Positions 38,793-50,454 of a stretch of DNA of 64,000 nt are shown here, piece by piece. The stretch covers positions 270,842 through 334,841 of the forward strand of contig MU001512.1 of the NCBI GenBank assembly GCA_010093485.1. Direction: 5' to 3'. Position 1 is the first letter of the stretch. Every line of letters begins with the position of its first letter. This DNA comes from Karstenula rhodostoma CBS 690.94 (taxonomy: Eukaryota; Ascomycota; Dothideomycetes; Pleosporales; Didymosphaeriaceae). Under the pieces are notes generated by a model. The model saw nothing but the letters and a program-made list of their open reading frames with translations, was not told where the DNA came from and searched no databases. The translations under genes were made by a program, and so were the position numbers.

Positions 38793-39588
38793 ATGGCCGC
38801 CTCTTCGAACAAAACCCTCGAAAACCAGACGTTTGGTATTATCTGTGTCATGGGTACGTAGGTGTGATACCCCTGCTCGACTTGATACTAACCAGCATCA
38901 GGGGCCCCAGGCGCAGGCAAGGGTACCTTATGTACTCACCTGGCTGAACGCTTCAATCTTGTCCATTACTCCATCGGCGACAACCTGCGCACATGGATGC
39001 GCGAGAACAGCGACACCCCCCTCGCACTCCGTATCCAAAGCAAACTCGACAATCAAGGCTTTCTCAGTTCTGAAGATCTCAACCCCTTCCTTTTCCATGC
39101 TGTCAAAAAGGCTAAGAATTCAGGTCAATCAAATGCGGCGGGTATCATGTTCGACGGGTATCCACGCTGTATAGAGCAACTGGAGTCTTTCGATACGGAG
39201 TCCGCCCGAGAAGAATTGTGTTTGGCGGCAAGCAATGATTTCCACGACGTCGCGAGATCAGTACCGGATGTTGTGCTCTTCTTTGACGTTACGAGACAGA
39301 ATGCGAGGGTAAGGTACTTGGGGCGAGCACGAGATGCCAACGATAGTGAGGATAAATTTGACAAACGCTATGCGGAATTCGAGGCCGAGACTCTGCCTGT
39401 TGTGGAGAGGTACAAACAAAAGGGTATCCTGATAAGTGTGGGTCATTATGTATTTCCACGTTGGATGACACTAATGGGCATAGGTTGATGCAAATGGGAC
39501 GAAAGAACGGACAGCTGAGGTGCTCATGAAAGCGCTGGAGGGGAGTATGATATGGCAACGAGCGGTCATCATGAACTCGTTAGAGTAG
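38793..39588 (+). CDS. Adenylate kinase / UMP-CMP kinase-like P-loop NMP kinase
   Basis: Three exons (38,793-38,853; 38,902-39,437; 39,484-39,588) encode 233 residues. Introns are 48 bp (GTACGT...ATCAG, TACTAAC-type branch) and 46 bp (GTGGGT...CATAG). Intron 1 splits the P-loop GAPGAGKGT (about 21-29). A GDNLRTWM block stands for the NMP-binding GDxLR, and FDGYPR for the kinase DGFPR motif. The lid is short (RYLGRARD...), as in AK1 and UMP-CMP kinases, followed by the usual YAEFEAETLPVVERYKQKG helix. The enzyme class moves phosphate from ATP to a nucleoside monophosphate. Divergence of the usually strict motifs (GDNLR, DGYPR) hints at altered specificity. It is head-to-head with the viperin homologue, which uses a nucleoside triphosphate. 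Confidence 0.82.
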
Positions 39589-39847
39589 AGGGATGATAGG
39601 CTCTCTATACAACTAGAACCCAATTGACCTGGAGCATGCGCCCATTCCAACACGATAAAGACAGCATAGAAAAATTGAGAACCTCGTCATACGTACCTCA
39701 AAGCCGTTCATGCAAGTTAAGTGTATTTGTTCTCTACGTGCCTTCATACCACACGACCGAACCCTCTACAAAAAGATCTCAATGGCAACGAAAATGCAAA
39801 AAGGAAGCTGCGAATCGAACGCAGGATGTAAGACAATCGAAATTGAG

Positions 39848-39932
39848 TGACTCAGCCGAGGTTTGAACTCGGGACCTTCAGTGGCCTAACTGGATGTTAG
39901 ACTGACGTGATAACCAACTACACCACCGAGCC
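39848..39932 (-). tRNA. tRNA-Val(AAC) with 11-nt intron
   Basis: The minus strand folds as a cloverleaf: acceptor GGCTCGG with CTGAGTC (two G-U pairs), D arm around GTGTAGTTGGTTATCAC, anticodon stem TCAGT/ACTGA, and T arm CCGAG-TTCAAAC-CTCGG. The anticodon AAC is at 39,896-39,898. An 11-nt intron (39,884-39,894) sits after position 37, the standard place. The internal A and B boxes are intact. The body matches fungal tRNA-Val. Confidence 0.9.
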
Positions 39933-41111
39933 TGTGATTGATGGAAGCTAAAACAAGATTGATGTATATATTCCAGCGCCGTATATGGCACCCGAGGAGC
40001 AAGACAAGATGGTAGTTCTCTTAAATATTTGCAAAAGTTTGTGAGGGGTAAAATCTCGATGGGGCAGATCAAGAATACTCCTATTGGTGGTGTCAGCGAC
40101 TAAGATCGCGGCTAGCGATCGGTGTCGGACCTTCCCGACTACGAGAACGACACGAGCCAATGCCCCAACGCGCCGCTCCAGGTCGAAGCATCATCTATCT
40201 CATTGCGAAATCTACGAAGTATATTTTTTTCGTCTTTCTTTAGCAGGCATAGGACGCAATCCAAATCAAGGTTGGGGTCCAGGTCTGAACATGTGAAACT
40301 CTATCGTGGGTTCACCGCACCATGCGAGCCACAGAGATCTTGCAGATACAGCCTCAGTCTCTAGTCAATGCCTAGCCTTGATGTGATTTTGTGTAACTGC
40401 TAGGGGTCGCTAAAGCTGCTAAACTTGGATATAACCGTACTTACTCCAGCCGCGTTCGCAGTGGGCAGTTCGCAATTCCTCTAGCGTAAAAACCCGCATT
40501 CGCAGTTCGCAATCAATGGTTCTGAAGGAGATGGAAGTGGTCTCGGCTACAATTCGATCGTCTGTTACTGTGTCACCTGGCAAGAATATGAATCCTGCGT
40601 TGCTCATCAGTCCTTTTGACGGGGCACTGTAGCATACGAAGACGAGGAACGAGGAACGGTATCGTTATCGCAAGGTTAGCGTGAGTTGTACTTTGCCATT
40701 TATTCGCCAGCTTGGATACCTTTGAGCGGGTCTCGAAATCAGGGTATGTTGTTCTGGCCTCGTCAAACAGCAATACGGATGATCAAGCCACCCGCAGGCT
40801 AGATCTCAGCTGGTGCGGCTGAAGCGAACCACACGCCTGCATTCAGACTTGGCAGCTACATATTTACTTCCAAAAAATCTTTAGCGCGCATAGAGTGAGA
40901 TAGACTCGTGATCGTTAGAGCTACCCGTCTTGCGCCTCAAGCGAACAATTGCGATGGCGAGGCTGGGCCGAGATCCTGCAAGGTACTCCACCACACGACC
41001 GCAATGCAGTATAGCCCCAATATCCCAGACATAGGACTATAAGTGAAGCTTCTATCTTGTTCAGTTGTTCCTTTCATTCCAATATTACTCTCCATCGCCA
41101 CGCATTGCACG
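39933..41111. other. Intergenic, nothing recognised
   Basis: This 1.2-kb stretch has only short frames with no family resemblance. Around 40,440-40,520 the phrase GCAGTTCGCAAT occurs twice. A promoter for the secreted-protein gene should lie at its right end. Confidence 0.5.
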
Positions 41112-42080
41112 ATGCGTCACTCAAGAAACTGGGTATTCTTTTGCTTTTTCATCTTCGCTTTGACTACCCAAGCGCAACGCTTCTTTAGCCCTAAGATCTC
41201 TCCAAAAGAACCAAAGCCTGTCGAAGTGCAACCGAGACCACCCAAGCCGCCAAAAGAAGATCCTCCGGTCGCAGAGCAGAATGGTGGAAAACCAGCCGAG
41301 CCTGCTGCAAAGCCGCCGACACCCTCCCCAGGCCCCATACAAACCAATATGGCAAGGCTTGAACAGAAGGTAGCGAGCGAGGTCATGAGTGAGGTTGTCT
41401 CACAACTGGCAGAGGGGTTGGCCAGTGCACTTCTGGGTACAGCGACTGAGAGCGCAGATGCTCGTAAGTCATGCTGAACTTGCTTGAAGATATTTGCTAA
41501 CTAATTGCAGCCACAATAACCACGACTTCAATGGATATGTCATCATACCAGCCCTGTATCAACTACGCGAGCAAGATAAGCTCCTGCGCGGCCGCAACGT
41601 CTGGCTTCTACTCTACAGACGATTTAGCGGCACAGGCAAGCTGTGTCTGCTACACCTCCTCCTCTTCCTGCGCTGCCACTACGTACATAACAGCATTTGA
41701 TGACTACGCCTATGACTGCCAGGATTATCTGTCGTTCGAAGGCGGATATACGTCGGTCGCGGATGCTATGATGGATGGAGAATTTTACCTTGGACCGTTC
41801 TTCTGCGATTGGGTCAGTTCGGAAGTAGCGTACAGTTACACGACCGATGGCCTGCCCGCAACGCTCGATCCAACAACCTGTGCGTCAGCGACAAGGAGCT
41901 CCGAGACTGGGCCCGTGGAGGCTGAGGAGACTGGGGCAGCAGCGGCTTTACCAACCCCTGCGGATGATGGAATTTTGGTACGTGTATAGGAAGCACAGAG
42001 CTTCTGTGGGACAACACTGACTCGAACAGGCAACGGCGGCTGCCATCGTTGCGGTTTTAACGGGATATCTGATCGTGTAG
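41112..42080 (+). CDS. Secreted Cys-rich protein, probably GPI-anchored
   Basis: Three exons (41,112-41,463; 41,511-41,977; 42,030-42,080) encode 289 residues. Introns are 47 bp (GTAAGT, GCTAAC branch, TTGCAG) and 52 bp (GTACGT...AACAG). The ATG at 41,112 gives a clear signal peptide (RHSRNWVFFCFFIFALTTQA). A Pro/Lys/Glu-rich linker (about 25-75) precedes a domain with eight cysteines, including QASCVCY. I know this spacing from a broad group of secreted Pezizomycotina proteins of unknown function. The short last exon adds a hydrophobic tail (AAAIVAVLTGYLIV) after a Gly/Ala/Pro stretch, fitting GPI attachment. It probably acts at the cell wall or outside. No enzymatic motif is seen. Confidence 0.7.
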
Positions 42081-42647
42081 AGGGGGCTGCTTTGCAAAGT
42101 TCTTTATACGGGTTGGTCGTGGTATAGCATCGATTCTTGGGATCATCTGACGATTTCTTACCCTACCACACTCTGCATGGATTAGCCTACGGGTTACTAC
42201 GTCGTTTGGTATCCAAGGTAATGTACGAGATGATGCAGAAGACCAGGAGCCATTAAAGCACCATTGCTTGGGTTTGAACAATCATTGTAACATCTTTCAG
42301 GGTTTTTATGAGACCGCAGTGTGTGGCTGATCTTGGAAGCGTCCTGTCAACCTGTATCTAAATAGTTCGACTAAGACAGCAATGTCTAAAACAATAATCA
42401 AAACCCGGCCATGGAAGCAATCCAAGTCTCGGAACTCAATCTTATTCATGTCCTTATATTAAAGGTTATCATTTTCAGAGAGCTGCTATCACTTTCATCG
42501 TGCGGGGTTCCCATTTGTGGAAGTCGCGCTAGCCCAGTGTTGTGCAATCCAAACAGTCGCGCCTTCCCCTTCAGCGGATCAACAATCCTTCCCCTCTCAC
42601 CTCTCTGCGTCCGACCTTCCATTCTCTTACCATCTCGCGGAAACATA
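42081..42647. other. Intergenic, nothing recognised
   Basis: About 570 bp lie between two plus-strand genes. The right half is presumably the promoter and leader of the coiled-coil gene. No repeats or RNA genes are seen. Confidence 0.5.
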
Positions 42648-43867
42648 ATGGCGCCCATCGCGACTTTCCCGATTTCGCCGACGCAAGAGCCGACGCCGAA
42701 CATAGTAGCACCTTCCTGCGATGTAAGACACCTGCATTACATTACACTCACTCACTAACGAGTTGCAGATAGACTTCGGACTCGGCGAGCTGTTCATCGA
42801 GGAGTCGATCTCTGCTACAGAGTCGGGACAAGTTGACGCCTCGTCACCTTCACTTGCTTCAGCTGCGCCGACAGCCAAGGCTACCGCAGATGGTGATGAC
42901 GATGGCCGATTTAACATGCCAAACGATGATGAAGAGGCTGCTGGATGTCCAGTGTTCAACAGCGACTTGCCGTTCGGTGTGAAAGTTGACACCTATGCCG
43001 AGGAAACCGTCAAATCTCTATCGCACGAGCGCGACTTCTGGAAATCAGAAGCCGACCGAAGCGGGAAGGATTACGAGGGCTTGCAGCGGAAGGTGTGCAA
43101 AAAAGGGCAAAGACGACGTGGACCTCCCGGCAGAAATGGTCCGTCGTCTGGAGCGGTTGGAGGGCGAAGTGGACCGCTATCGAACCGAGAATGATAACTT
43201 GCGGGACAGGCTCAAAGCTGCGGAGACAGAAGTGGCAACGCTTCGAGACCACATCGCCGGCCAGAAGAACAAGTTGAAGGGTGCGGGCAAGAAGGTGCGA
43301 AACGCAAAGGATGTCGCAGGCAAGCAAGAAGAGAAGGCGAAGGATGCCGTGCGCGAGAAGCAAGACCGCGTTTCTTCTGAGAGAAAGATGAAGCAGAAGC
43401 TTGACAAAGCGCTTGCTGAAGTAGCGTCGCTTACGAAGCTCTCCGATGACCTCCAAACAGATCTGGAGGTGGAGCGAGCCGGCAAACCGCACATGCGAAA
43501 AGGTGACTCTGCTTCCGATACGACGGTCGCGGTCATACCAGTAGAGATCCAGATCAACCGAGCTCACTTCCTAACGCTGGCAAAGACCTTCGAGATCAGT
43601 CAAGCTAGCGTCAACATGCAGATGCAGAGTTGGTATGATGAGTGGAAGAAGCCAGAGGAAGCAGTCAAGCAGGTGGTTGGTGCCAACTACGTGGACGAGA
43701 AGAGGAAAGACAAGGCGGATGTCGACCTGGAGAAGCTGCTTGGAGACTTGGTAGAACACGGCCATGAGATGACGGGAGCTGAACATGATGGGCCGCGCTC
43801 TAAGCACGGCCTCGAGACGATGTGCCGTAAGGCTGAAACGCTGCATAACGGTTATGGAACAATGTGA
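42648..43867 (+). CDS. Coiled-coil protein with apparent one-base frameshift
   Basis: I do not recognise the family. Exon 1 (42,648-42,722, 25 codons) is joined to exon 2 (from 42,769) by a 46-bp intron with GTAAGA, CACTAAC and TTGCAG signals. The frame then runs through an acidic region (DGDDDGRF...) and HERDFWKSEAD to about 43,095. There the coding frame moves by +1 at a run of six A (43,100-43,105). The second frame continues to 43,867 as a strong Lys/Glu/Arg/Leu heptad coiled coil (about 140-270) and a helical tail. Removing one A would give about 390 residues. The cause could be a sequencing or assembly error, a real mutation, or an unnoticed intron. No domain points to a function. Confidence 0.6.
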
Positions 43868-44409
43868 ATATGGGGTTTCCGCTAGGCTCGGGCAGAGACA
43901 GAGTCGGGAGGAGCTGATCCAAGTCTGCGTTGGATCCTCTGTGGTCCCATCAACATATCGCAGCGAACAGGTGTAATGGGGACTCAACCCTTTTTATTTC
44001 GGGGGCTCTCAAATTTGGAGACAAGGGCAGATCGAACAGGGACCTGTTTGAAAACGGAGGCCAAGTATGTAGTAAGAACGGAACTCTTCAATCTTCGCTA
44101 GTGTCGCTTAATATCAATAATGTAGCGCTGCGACTCGACTTCGACAGGAAGCTAAACCCTCTCGCTCCAGCAGCTCTAAGAGCCGAGATGAAGGCAATTT
44201 TCATGAATGAATAAAGAGTTTAATCATACATCATTACCAGCATTACCAAATCATGCCCCGCACCCAAGTCAATCGTTGACTCTTCGCGAGCTTCTGCAAT
44301 CCGCAGCCCCCGCACGCAAGTAATCCAGCAAAAGCGCCGCCCAATGCATAAACCAAACCCAAAAGCGCTCGTGGTATCTTTGAACAAGAAAACAAGAAAG
44401 AAACCCCTC
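43868..44409. other. Intergenic between convergent genes, nothing recognised
   Basis: About 540 bp lie between two 3' ends. Short frames here lack ATG-supported continuity or family resemblance. Confidence 0.5.
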
Positions 44410-45980
44410 TCACTTCTGCCCATTAACATACACCGGCACCCCAGGATGCATATTCATCAAATACTGCGGCCCAGGCATGGTCCCCCTCCCCACCACAAAG
44501 CTCCCCTGACTCTCACTCCTCGCATGCCCCTGTCCCATCCCACCACCCTCCCACGACCCCTCACTCTCCCTACTCAACTTTTTCCTAACCCCCCACCTCG
44601 CCCTCCCCAGATCCGCCTCCTCCTCCTCTCCGAGCCTCCTCCGCAGCGTCGCCCGCGCATACGCCGAGCCCCTCCTGCGCACGCACAGCAGGACGACGGT
44701 GGTGAAGGCTGCGACGAAGAGCGCGATGGCGACGTAGGACAGGACGAGGGGGTTGGGGGTCTGCGCGAGATGGAGGCCTAGACCGCCGGAGAGGACGAGG
44801 AGGGTGAAGGTTAGGGTGGCGAGGGCGGTGTGCAGGGTTGGGATTTTGTCTTTTAGGGGCTTGAAGGCGGGGGCGGGGAGGACGGCTGTGAGCAGGGTGG
44901 GGAGGAGTGCCACGAAAGCGAGGAGTTGGTGCGGGGTGGTGTAGGTTTTGGACTTTGCGTGGGTGGGTTAGCAACATTTTTTTCTTCTTTTTTTTTGGTG
45001 GGAGAGGAGGGGGGACATACGCGGTTATACTGCGGACTGGTAGCGATGCCCAGCGCGAAGGATATGACGAGGAAAAGCAGGATGGTCAGGGAAGCGCCGA
45101 CGTGGAGTTTTATATTTCTGAAGAAGGCCGCGAGGACGACGTTGAGGGGCCAGAGGACGAAGAGGGCGATGCACCCCAGCACCGCGTGGGCGAGGTCCTT
45201 CCCGTCCCTATCCTTCGCCATGCGGGTGATTGCAGCGTTTCGCAGCTGGGGATTTGCCTCGGGCACACCCGCGTCTGCGGTCAACGCGGCGCGCATGTCC
45301 ATGGTGAAGGTGCCGAAGCGGACGTGGCGGCGCAGCGGGGCGGCGGGGTCGTCGGAGAGGGTGGCGGTGCCGGGGCCGAAGGCGAAGAGCATGGGGGCCG
45401 CCGGGGACGTGGTGTCGAGGAAGGCGTTGGGCCAGACGCGGCACGAGTGGCAGACGGCGCGGAGGACGTACATGTCGTCGTGGATGCCGGTGCCGTTTAA
45501 GATGTCGAGGTTGATGGATGGGGCGAAGGAGGGTTCCGAGTGGCCTGTGGAGAGGCGTGGGCTTATGGTGATGTCTGGTCGGTCGCGTTAGCATGGGGGT
45601 TTATAACTAGCACCACTACATGTAGAGGAGGTACAGGGTGGGTGGACGTACTATCCCCCTTCGCATTCGCATACATGACCAACATGAGGCTATTCTCCAT
45701 GGACTCGCCGAACCCCACGGCGACCCACGAGTACGCCGGGGACGCAAAGTAGATGAAGACATCGCTGGAGTCGTTTGCCAGCGACAGCGAGAACTGCGTT
45801 TCCGTCTGGTCGAGGTAGAAGGTCGCTGCCGCCGGTGCTTTCTGCTTCTGCTGGGCGCACGCACTGCTTGTGAAGACTATGTACGAGGTCAGCGGTTGGA
45901 CGTGGGACGGATGGAAGGGAGGACGACGTACGCGCCACCAGCAGCGCTCCGAGGTAGAATGCGAAGCTCAAGCTCCCCAT
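44410..45980 (-). CDS. DOMON plus cytochrome b561 domain membrane protein
   Basis: Four exons (45,980-45,932; 45,876-45,652; 45,574-45,021; 44,952-44,410) encode 456 residues. Introns of 55, 77 and 68 bp have GTACGT, GTACGT and GTATGT donors and CTGAC, GCTAAC and GCTAAC branches. The signal peptide (MGSLSFAFYLGALLVALFTSSACA) is split by intron 1. The lumenal DOMON/CDH-cytochrome-like domain (about 30-205) contains AYSWVAVGFGESMENSLMLVMY. Five to six membrane helices follow with four histidines expected of the b561 fold (LAHAVLG, KLHVGAS, TTPHQLL, TLHTALA). The cytosolic tail is Arg/Gly-rich. Such proteins are thought to move electrons across a membrane, possibly for ferric reduction; the donor is unknown. 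Confidence 0.8.
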
Positions 45981-47192
45981 CTTGACGATTAGGAAAGAAA
46001 GTAGAGTAGAGAAGAAGAGAACAAAACAGAAAGGCCTTCAAGAAAGGAAGGATAGAAGAAGTTTGCAGTCAGTCAGTCAAGTCAGTCAGCACGTCTCGTC
46101 TCACAACCAGACATCCAGCCACCCTCCTCCCTCCCAGACACGCACCCTATATCTACCCAGCACGCACGCACCCCCGCCCTCGCGCCTCCTCACGTATGCC
46201 TCCCCAGCGCCTAACCACTCCCACCCACAGGTGTCGTCGCCCTCACCTTGCATCGGCGCGCGAACCCTCCCACCCAATCGTTCCCCCGCGCGTAGCTGCA
46301 CCCCTGGCGTTGCTGCACAGACCTAAAAATATCCGCCCCAGCGCCAACGGGCGAACGTGTAGCAAGTCGGCGAAGCCACGCACCCGCACCCGCACACACA
46401 CGCAGGCCCGCACGCATTCCTCCGATTCGACTGCCCGCGTGCGTGCGCGCGGCCGAGGGATGCGATGCGGGCATGCGGCCAAGCACTGCGTGAGATCAGA
46501 TAGTCGACGCGACGGCGATGCGGAACGCGCCCAGCTCGCCGACGCCCGCATCCATGTCCGTTGTGGGAAATCACTACAGTAAGCAACTGCCATCTTGGAC
46601 GCTGACGATGATGAGGTAAGATAGATTCGTAGGCTAAGGTAAGAATTGACGCGCTATCGACGCTCATGCCGCCGGCCTGCATACATGTGCGCACTTCTCC
46701 ACAAGGAAAAGAGAAAAGACATAAACACCATCATTACGCTCAAACACCGCACGCGCCCAGGCAAGGAAAAACATACAGAAGCGTACGGGCGTACCGAGTC
46801 CCTCGTGATCAAGGAGAGCAAATGCCCTCCGTTGCTCCAATGCTAGTCATGACTGTCATAAGTATGCAAAGTCCAACGTTCGCTTCATGCTCTTGAACAT
46901 ACACGCCCACTCAGAGTAAGTCGGAGAGTTCCTGGCGATCGTCCCTGCGCTGCGGGCGGGTATTCCATGTCCATTATCCGAAAAGGGTATGTTGCGCAGC
47001 TGGGAAGGTCGCACAACTTCCAATATCTCGGCCAGAACGAGGAATGCGGACGTCGCTTGCCAGAACGGGAAGCTCGGGTCTAGCCAAAGACCCTGCGGAT
47101 CGAATACTTGTAAAACACCCCTTCACTGACTCCAAGCAAGGACGCGAGCGCTGTATACGGCGAGCTCATTGCAGAAACCAGATACAACTCAT
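45981..47192. other. Intergenic 1.2 kb, low-complexity patches
   Basis: This gap holds a GTCA-rich short tandem patch near 46,067-46,090 and a C-rich stretch at about 46,120-46,400. No gene, tRNA or transposon is recognised. The promoter of the DOMON gene lies at its left end. Confidence 0.5.
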
Positions 47193-49057
47193 CTAGCGAT
47201 ACCTGGTCCGCTGGCGATCGAGGACAAACTCGTGCTCAGAGTAGCGGTCGTCCCAGTCTCGAGGTCGACGGTCACGGACTTCTTCACGCTCGAACTCAAT
47301 CTGGCGTATGCGAGATTTGCGTCGGCGGCGAATGTCGTCAGAAATCTCCACGAGCTGAAGAACGTCCTCCTGTAGACTGTTAGTGGCTGTCAGGACAGCA
47401 CGCAAGGGATCCACTCACGTAGCGCAAATACTCCATAACATAGAAGAAGTCATCCGTCTCTTCGTAGTCGTAAGCCATAGAATCGATGGCTTCTTTGAGC
47501 ACGAGATCCTTTGTGATTTCCGTCCACATGTCCTTGGGCCTTCCTTTCACAGCAGCAGGGGCACCAAAGTCCGTCGCAACCTCTTCGTCTCCACTGATGA
47601 ACTTGGAGCGGCGTACGCCGTTGTATCGTTGCCATGTGACCTCCTGCGCTCCACCACCAATGCCATCCATGCGGACGCGGTTGGTGCCTGGTGGCACATC
47701 TACAATCGCCCAGTCCTTGGTAGCCCCGTTGTACGCTTCGCCGGGGTAGCCCCGCTCCAAAGCCTTGCGGTTGTAGTATTCGGCTTCCTGATCGAACTCC
47801 GAGTCGATCGGTGCGGTGCGGGCACGTCTTGGTCGACTAAGAGATCGCGTTTCTCGCAGACTGATGTCTGTCTCGCGACCTGTTCGCTCAATGGTCTCAC
47901 GCTCGTAAGTGATGTCTTCGTCGAAATCTCGACCGCGGCCGCGACTCCTACATTTATGTTAATTTCATGTCGAGCGGCACAAGTGGTTCACGTACTGGTT
48001 TCGTCTTATCGAGATCTCTAAGCTTTCCTCCCGAGGAGGAGAAGGAGGAGGCGGTGGTGGGGTTGGCGATCTAGCTCGCTCGACTCCTGCAATCTTGTCA
48101 GCATGCGATCTTCCACTGGTGTTGGATGAGCTTACCGTGGTCAATGTGCCTGTGATGCGTGATGATCTCCTGGATGATGGGCGGTCGGATCTCCGGCTCT
48201 GGTGGCGGTGGTGGAGGGGGAGGGGGAGGCGGGGTAGGCGAACGCTCCTCCTTGCGCCGAATGATGATCTCGTCTTTGATCACTTCGCGCTCGCGACGTG
48301 GCGGAGAGGGATCTCGGCGACGCACTACGAACTCCTCCCGCTCTCTGGCGACCATCTCCCCACGCACGCGAGGCGGTGGCAGACTCCTCTCGCGATTCTT
48401 AATGATCACAGTGTCTTTGTGTTCATCACGACCAGTGCGGCTGTCCTCGCGGTGTTCGTGCTTGAAAATGACATCTTCCCTCTCGGCCTCGCGGCGCCGT
48501 GGTGGAGAGCGGTCTCGGAACCTAACCTCCTCGCGCTCAATCTCAACCTCGCGAGGCCTGGGGCGCTCACCACCGCCTCGGCGAAACACAATGTCCTCAC
48601 GCTCGACCTCGCGGGGCGGAGGGGGCGCTCTCGGCCTAGACTGGTCCCGATGGCGAATGGAAATGTCGGTCTCTTCGCGTTCGACCTCGCGCGGACGGCG
48701 AGACGGAGCCTCGCTGTGACGGATGCTGATGTCGTCTCGCTCGACCGGGCCCCTCACGCTAGAAGGAGGAGCGGGACGGCCGCCACGGACCACGAGGGTG
48801 TCCTCCTCGACCTCGCGGCCTCTGCGCGATCGCGTATCGAAATCGTCTTCTCGTCGCTCGCGGACTACCATCTGGCCGGCAGTGGAGCGTCGGTCGTAGT
48901 CCTGGTGGAGGAAGTCGGGCACGCTGCGACGGGGATCTCCGCCGCGGCGAAGCTCGACATCGAGCTCATCGTAGCCGCGGTCACTGCGACCGCCGCCGCG
49001 ATAGAAGTCACGTTGGCGCTCTTCGTAGAGCTCGGCTGTGGGGTAGCGCCGCGACAT
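47193..49057 (-). CDS. Arg/Glu/Pro-rich repeat protein with conserved C-terminal domain
   Basis: Four exons (49,057-48,136; 48,086-47,996; 47,947-47,419; 47,369-47,193) encode 572 residues. Introns of 49, 47 and 48 bp carry GTAAGC, GTACGT and GTGAGT donors. The ATG at 49,057 gives MSRRYPTAELYEERQRDFYRG; a further upstream extension has no ATG. Residues about 40-300 are charged, with a recurrent unit like REVEREDIxIRR repeated about nine times, then a run of 12 prolines. The C-terminal third (DMWTEITKDLVLKEAI...YEETDDFFYVMEYLRYEDVLQLVEISDDIRRRR) is folded-looking and resembles the domain catalogued as DUF8035 in many ascomycetes. Function is unknown. Confidence 0.72.
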
Positions 49058-50454
49058 GGCGGGGACAGTCAGCGAGGGGACGGCGCTCAAGGGGGCGGGC
49101 CAGGCTCGAGACACCGGGGCGACGGACTGGTGTATAGTATGTGTGGGAGGAGAGAGGAGAGGAGAGTGGGCGTCGAGGGCTAGATACTAGGCACGGCTGC
49201 ACTGGCCTAGTGGTCACTGGTCAGGCCAGGCTTGCGCCTTGTTGGAGGGGTCGACTGGGCTGGGAAGCCGCGTCTACGTCATTCCGCACGTCGAGCGAAG
49301 CAGCCCAACCAGGCCACCGCGCGCGAGACAGATGCAAAAGCAATGCAGCAGTGCAGCAGTGCAGCAGTTCCTCCGGTGAGCGAATATGCGCCCTACCAAG
49401 ATGCTACCTGTCGCTCCGGGCGGGCGCGCGGCGCAGTGTGCACGACGAACTGCCTACCGTCAAGTTCCGCGACCCGCCGCAGGGCACAGCTCAGCTCCGG
49501 ACGGCGCAATGTCGCCCACCACAGCCAACTTTTACACCACCACTCGAGGCTTGGGTTGCAGGCCCAGACACAAGCACAAAAGCCCGAGGCCTAACGTAGC
49601 CCTCCCGCAAGGACACCCATCTGCCGATGCGACGTGCGTAGCTCTCCCGCCGTCACGTCAGTTGCGTGCCCAACCACGGCCACCACGTCCGATCGTTGCA
49701 CCGATCCTTCGGCGAGACATTGCCGCGAACTCGGTTGCTGGGAACGAATGTCAACCTACGCAACCGGACGGCAGCACGAGTTCGAGCTCGCGATGGTTGA
49801 TGGTTGACGTATGCCGTGAGTGCGTTCGCATGTGCGCCGGGGGGTTACCTGAATCACCCCTGTCATGTGCGCGTGCATGATGACGTTCGCCTGTGATAAA
49901 ACCATGCATGTGGTCTCATCCACCTGCCCCAGCCTTTGAGTTACCACGACAGGTTTTTCGGGGGCCAGACTGGACTTGGGACAGAGCGGAGGCATTGCAA
50001 CCGGTCGGGAGGCTATCCTGACTGTGCCTGACCGCGCCCTGATCCAACTCCTCAAACCACGTGGTCCAACTGAACATGACAGCGACCACCTTTTGCTCTT
50101 CCATTCTGAGCAATAGTATACCATGCCAGATGAAGCTTAGCTAGATTCGGTACTATCTTATTAAGCACCGTTTCTGTGTGTAGGAAACGCTACCAAAACC
50201 CGAAGTGGGCGTGGTGAATACCACTGTGGCTGGAATAGTCACGTGTGTGGCTGGCGTGGTCTGGTCCATGCGCACATATCTGTCGGGCTTGTATGTATGT
50301 GAACTTCAAGTACATTGCTGTTATTATATATTATACACTACAAAAGCGTCTTGCCGGTGAAAGGCCAACCGTGTCTCTCTTCTCGATTCTACATCTCGAC
50401 CACTTGAAAGTAATGCTGAAGCCAGGTCAACGTACAACAGCCCAGCTCAACCTC
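49058..50454. other. Intergenic 1.4 kb with a CAG microsatellite
   Basis: A short CAG/TGCAGCAG tandem patch lies at about 49,342-49,370. Otherwise only shadow frames are present. It includes the promoter of the repeat-protein gene and the 3' flank of the lipase-like gene. Confidence 0.5.
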